Source: Deltaproteobacteria bacterium
GTDB taxonomy: Bacteria; Desulfobacterota; DSM-4660; Desulfatiglandales; HGW-15
Length of the DNA: 7,973 bases
Assembly (NCBI GenBank): GCA_019307805.1
Contig: JAFDIX010000112.1
Location: forward strand, 1-7,973
Direction: 5' to 3'
Each line of letters opens with the position of its first letter. The first letter of the stretch is position 1. Below are positions 6,352 to 7,973 of the stretch, one piece after another. Made by a program: the position numbers and the translations under genes. Under the pieces are notes generated by a model that made no database searches, was not told where the DNA came from, and saw only the letters and a program-made list of their open reading frames with translations.

Positions 6352-7162
6352 GTTGACCCGGATCGCCCTTCTCAATTGAAATGAGCTCCCCTACAAAACT
6401 GCCAACAATGACTCTACTCTTTATTTTAACCGGAATACATCTCTTATCCGCTGTAACCCATATTTGAAGCCTGGCGTTTTTGGTCTTCTCAAACACTCCG
6501 CCAATATGCTCGATGTCTGGTTCTACTAAATAGGTATCATATTGACCGCTTACTACCCTAACCTTTTCTCTTTTTAGGACACGTGCTTTGCCTATAACAC
6601 ATTTTTTCCCATCAGTGACCGGTTTTTCGATTTCTGTATCCTCATTCAGATCATGCAGCCGAAATGCGTAAAAAACGGACAATGGGTCAAATGATCCGGG
6701 TAATAGGGAGACAGGTTCCCTTTTTTTCCCGAAATTGGAATATTGGGCCTCTTTTGTTTCCCAATTGAAATTGACCACAACATCTCTTTTAGACTTACCC
6801 TCTTTCCTTTTTTTATAAAGCATTGAATGGGTCATCTCTTCGTCTGCGTAAGCATCTATTCGGTCACGAACCTTGTAGAAAGGATCTATATAGGCGTATG
6901 TTTTGACAGTCATCGCAAAATGGTACGATTTGACGCCATTCATGGATTCTGAGGGAAGCACCTCGAGAACGGCCTCACCTGCGGGTATAAAGGCCCATTT
7001 AATCTGAAAAGTTAATTTTTCACCAGGGTGAAAAGGAAAGTCATTCTCAGACCCATTGGTGCTCTCAGTAAGACCGATAAAGGCCATGAGTACCGTCAAA
7101 ATGAATATGAATCTCAATTTGGCCTTTTTCTTATATTTGATTTGTGAAGATAGCACTATCAT
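6347..7162 (-). CDS. DUF3108 family exported protein
   Basis: A 271-residue protein with a basic stretch (KYKKKAKLR, residues 9-17) and a hydrophobic segment (about 18-31), consistent with a Sec signal peptide. No lipobox cysteine follows, so a soluble periplasmic product or an uncleaved anchor is expected. The mature part shows the DUF3108 pattern: FHPGEKLTFQIKW near 44-56, AGEAVLEV, a central SFDPLSVFYAFRL segment, DGKK, an EP motif, and near the C-terminus LQIWVTADKRCIPVKI followed by VGSFVGEL. The function of DUF3108 is unknown; it is mainly beta-strand and occurs in envelope proteins of Gram-negative bacteria. The start at 7162 is the first usable ATG but has a poor Shine-Dalgarno. It is probably co-transcribed with the thiolase 25 bases downstream and is divergent from the DUF6125-like gene. 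The base composition looks more AT-rich than in the plus-strand operon. Confidence 0.83.
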   Translation of the reverse strand: MIVLSSQIKYKKKAKLRFIFILTVLMAFIGLTESTNGSENDFPFHPGEKLTFQIKWAFIPAGEAVLEVLPSESMNGVKSYHFAMTVKTYAYIDPFYKVRDRIDAYADEEMTHSMLYKKRKEGKSKRDVVVNFNWETKEAQYSNFGKKREPVSLLPGSFDPLSVFYAFRLHDLNEDTEIEKPVTDGKKCVIGKARVLKREKVRVVSGQYDTYLVEPDIEHIGGVFEKTKNARLQIWVTADKRCIPVKIKSRVIVGSFVGELISIEKGDPGQQ

Positions 7163-7170
7163 GCTTTTTC

Positions 7171-7200
7171 TGGACTTTCAGGGGCCAATCCCTTTATAAA
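7171..7200 (+). promoter_or_regulatory. Candidate promoter for the DUF6125-like gene
   Basis: TGGACT (7171-7176) and TATAAA (7195-7200), 18 bases apart, partly match sigma-70 type hexamers in the divergent gap. The -10 lies inside the left arm of the inverted repeat. If this is used, transcription would begin near the loop and the RNA would lack the left arm, which favours the repeat acting as a DNA operator rather than an RNA hairpin. Confidence 0.3.
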
Positions 7201-7223
7201 ATTGCTTTGCAATTTTATAAAGG
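7191..7223. repeat. Perfect 15-bp inverted repeat overlapping a ribosome-binding site
   Basis: CCTTTATAAAATTGC (7191-7205) and its exact reverse complement (7209-7223) are separated by TTT. The right arm contains most of the AAGGAG (7220-7225) that serves the ATG at 7232. In RNA this would be a long uninterrupted stem holding the Shine-Dalgarno; in DNA it is a symmetrical site between divergent genes. Confidence 0.85.
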
Positions 7224-7231
7224 AGAAAATC

Positions 7232-7762
7232 ATGGATATGGAAATTTTCCAGGCAATGGAAGCGCCGGAGCTAAGAAAATACATGGAATTCCTTCTTTGG
7301 CATTACAGGGTCGTTGATGCTTTCTGGTTTATCTATGTGGCTGAGCGCTTTGACCAGCCGACAGCGGAGCGAGTTAATGAAAAGGTGTGGGAACGTGTTG
7401 CCGGTATGGCCGCAAAAGATCTGATCTCCAGATTTCATATCCAGGAAAAGGGTCTTAAAGGTTTTGTGAAAGCCCTGAGGCTTTTCCCATGGTGCATCCT
7501 TGCGGGATATCAGATCAAAGAATCAAACCATGAAGTGATCATCTCTGTGCCATCCTGCCCTACACAGGAGGCCAGGCTCAAGCGCGGTTTGGGCGAGTTT
7601 GTATGCAAGGAGATGCACCACGGGGAATTTAGGAGCTTTGCCGGCGTAATAGACACCGGCATTAGAGTTGAGTGCCTTTTCGCCCCTCCTGATCCTCATC
7701 CCAAAGATATGTTCTGCAAGTGGCGCTTCTATCTAAAAAAACAGAGCAAGATTACCTCTTAG
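7232..7762 (+). CDS. DUF6125-like conserved protein with cysteine/histidine motifs
   Basis: A 176-residue soluble protein, which I believe belongs to the DUF6125 family (distantly like L-2-amino-thiazoline-4-carboxylate hydrolase-type proteins); the function is not established. An N-terminal helical part (HYRVVDAFWF, about 24-33) is followed by a cysteine-rich half: Cys109 in SCPTQEAR, Cys125 in FVCKEMHH (with His129/His130), Cys148 in VECLFAPPDPHP, and Cys162 in FCKWRF. The regular Cys/His spacing suggests metal or iron-sulfur binding (inference). There is no signal peptide or membrane segment. The ATG at 7232 is chosen because AAGGAG (7220-7225) lies six bases upstream; the TTG at 7202 falls inside the inverted repeat before this site. 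Translation may be controlled by that repeat. It stands alone on its strand, with no gene visible in the next 211 bases. Confidence 0.72.
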   Translation: MDMEIFQAMEAPELRKYMEFLLWHYRVVDAFWFIYVAERFDQPTAERVNEKVWERVAGMAAKDLISRFHIQEKGLKGFVKALRLFPWCILAGYQIKESNHEVIISVPSCPTQEARLKRGLGEFVCKEMHHGEFRSFAGVIDTGIRVECLFAPPDPHPKDMFCKWRFYLKKQSKITS

Positions 7763-7842
7763 CCCCATGCTTTGTAAATAAGGCAGGAAGGGCCGTTTAG
7801 GTTTCTTTCAAAGCGCTAAACAGTTACAGATCCAGATCAAAT

Positions 7843-7869
7843 CTCTGTGACCTCTGCGCGCTCTGTGAG
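7843..7869 (+). repeat. Three 9-bp tandem units (CTCTGNGNN)
   Basis: Units at 7843-7851, 7852-7860 and 7861-7869 all begin with CTCTG and differ mainly in the last bases (CTCTGTGAC, CTCTGCGCG, CTCTGTGAG). It resembles short 'CTCTGTG' intergenic repeats that I recall from Desulfobacterota and other large genomes. No coding frame or promoter is linked to it. Confidence 0.6.
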
Positions 7870-7879
7870 ATATAATCCT

Positions 7880-7921
7880 TTTATTCTGGCTCCTGAATTC
7901 TGGCTCCTGGCTCCTGATTAG
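7880..7921 (+). repeat. Heptad tandem repeat tract (TGGCTCC / TGAATTC units)
   Basis: The tract is phased in 7-base units: TTTATTC, TGGCTCC, TGAATTC, TGGCTCC, TGGCTCC, TGATTAG. TGGCTCC occurs three times, and ATTCTGGCTCCTG twice at a 14-base interval (7883 and 7897). It looks like a slippage-type intergenic minisatellite. The 211-base region from 7763 to the end contains this tract, the 9-bp repeats and AT-rich sequence, but no gene, RNA gene or clear terminator that I can see. Confidence 0.7.
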
Positions 7922-7973
7922 TTACCAGATATTTTCTGACATAAAATACAAGAAATTTATCTCTAATAGACTA

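Noticed and set aside
7202..7231. TTG start for the DUF6125-like gene
   Set aside because: It falls in the left arm of the inverted repeat, and the AAGGAG at 7220-7225 clearly serves the ATG at 7232.
7795..7821. GTTTAG...CTAAAC inverted repeat after the DUF6125-like gene as a terminator
   Set aside because: The stem is only six AT-rich pairs with a 15-base loop and has no T-run after it.
7871..7876. Exact TATAAT in the tail as a promoter
   Set aside because: No -35 element at suitable distance and no gene visible downstream within the window; it may also be part of the repeat tract.
7843..7921. CRISPR array
   Set aside because: Units are 7 and 9 bases with no spacers and there are no cas genes; these are simple tandem repeats.
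1..7973. Mobile element, tRNA or rRNA genes
   Set aside because: No transposase, integrase, terminal repeat, cloverleaf or ribosomal RNA signature was found on either strand.

Overview
The window looks like part of the chromosome of a strictly anaerobic bacterium, most likely a Desulfobacterota (sulfate-reducing or syntrophic 'deltaproteobacterial') lineage. This is inferred from a ferredoxin-dependent 2-oxoacid oxidoreductase subunit, an oxygen-sensitive 4-hydroxybutyryl-CoA dehydratase-type flavo-iron-sulfur enzyme, a C_GCAxxG_C_C redox protein, DUF3108 and DUF6125-like proteins, and a type of short intergenic tandem repeat I associate with such genomes. No species can be named from the sequence alone.

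Layout. Positions 1-5057 hold a tightly packed plus-strand run. In order: a probable 3' end of an upstream gene (2-70), porB-like 2-oxoacid:ferredoxin oxidoreductase beta subunit (83-997), a KduD-like short-chain dehydrogenase (1061-1819), a second FabG-like short-chain dehydrogenase (1858-2607), a 4-hydroxybutyryl-CoA dehydratase (AbfD) homologue with every known cluster ligand in place (2653-4179), and a cysteine-rich two-domain protein (4188-5057). The last has an excellent internal Shine-Dalgarno and start codon at its domain boundary. Facing this run, with only 10 bases between stop codons, is a minus-strand pair: a DUF3108 exported protein (7162-6347) followed by an acetyl-CoA acetyltransferase-type thiolase (6321-5068). 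Divergent from that pair is a DUF6125-like cytosolic protein (7232-7762). The 69-base divergent gap contains a perfect 15-bp inverted repeat that overlaps the Shine-Dalgarno of the DUF6125-like gene. The last 211 bases carry no gene but contain two unrelated short tandem-repeat tracts (9-bp and 7-bp periods).

How the genes may work together (inference). The AbfD homologue would convert 4-hydroxybutyryl-CoA to crotonyl-CoA, or isomerise vinylacetyl-CoA. The two dehydrogenases would handle hydroxy/oxo steps, the oxidoreductase would turn a 2-oxoacid into an acyl-CoA with reduction of ferredoxin, and the thiolase would cleave or form acetoacetyl-CoA. The parts fit an anaerobic C4 hydroxyacid/acyl-CoA route, but no CoA-transferase, CoA-ligase or 4-hydroxybutyrate dehydrogenase is visible here, so the substrate is unknown. 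The most unusual points are the fused cysteine-rich gene with an internal start next to the radical dehydratase, and the perfect hairpin covering a ribosome-binding site between divergent genes.
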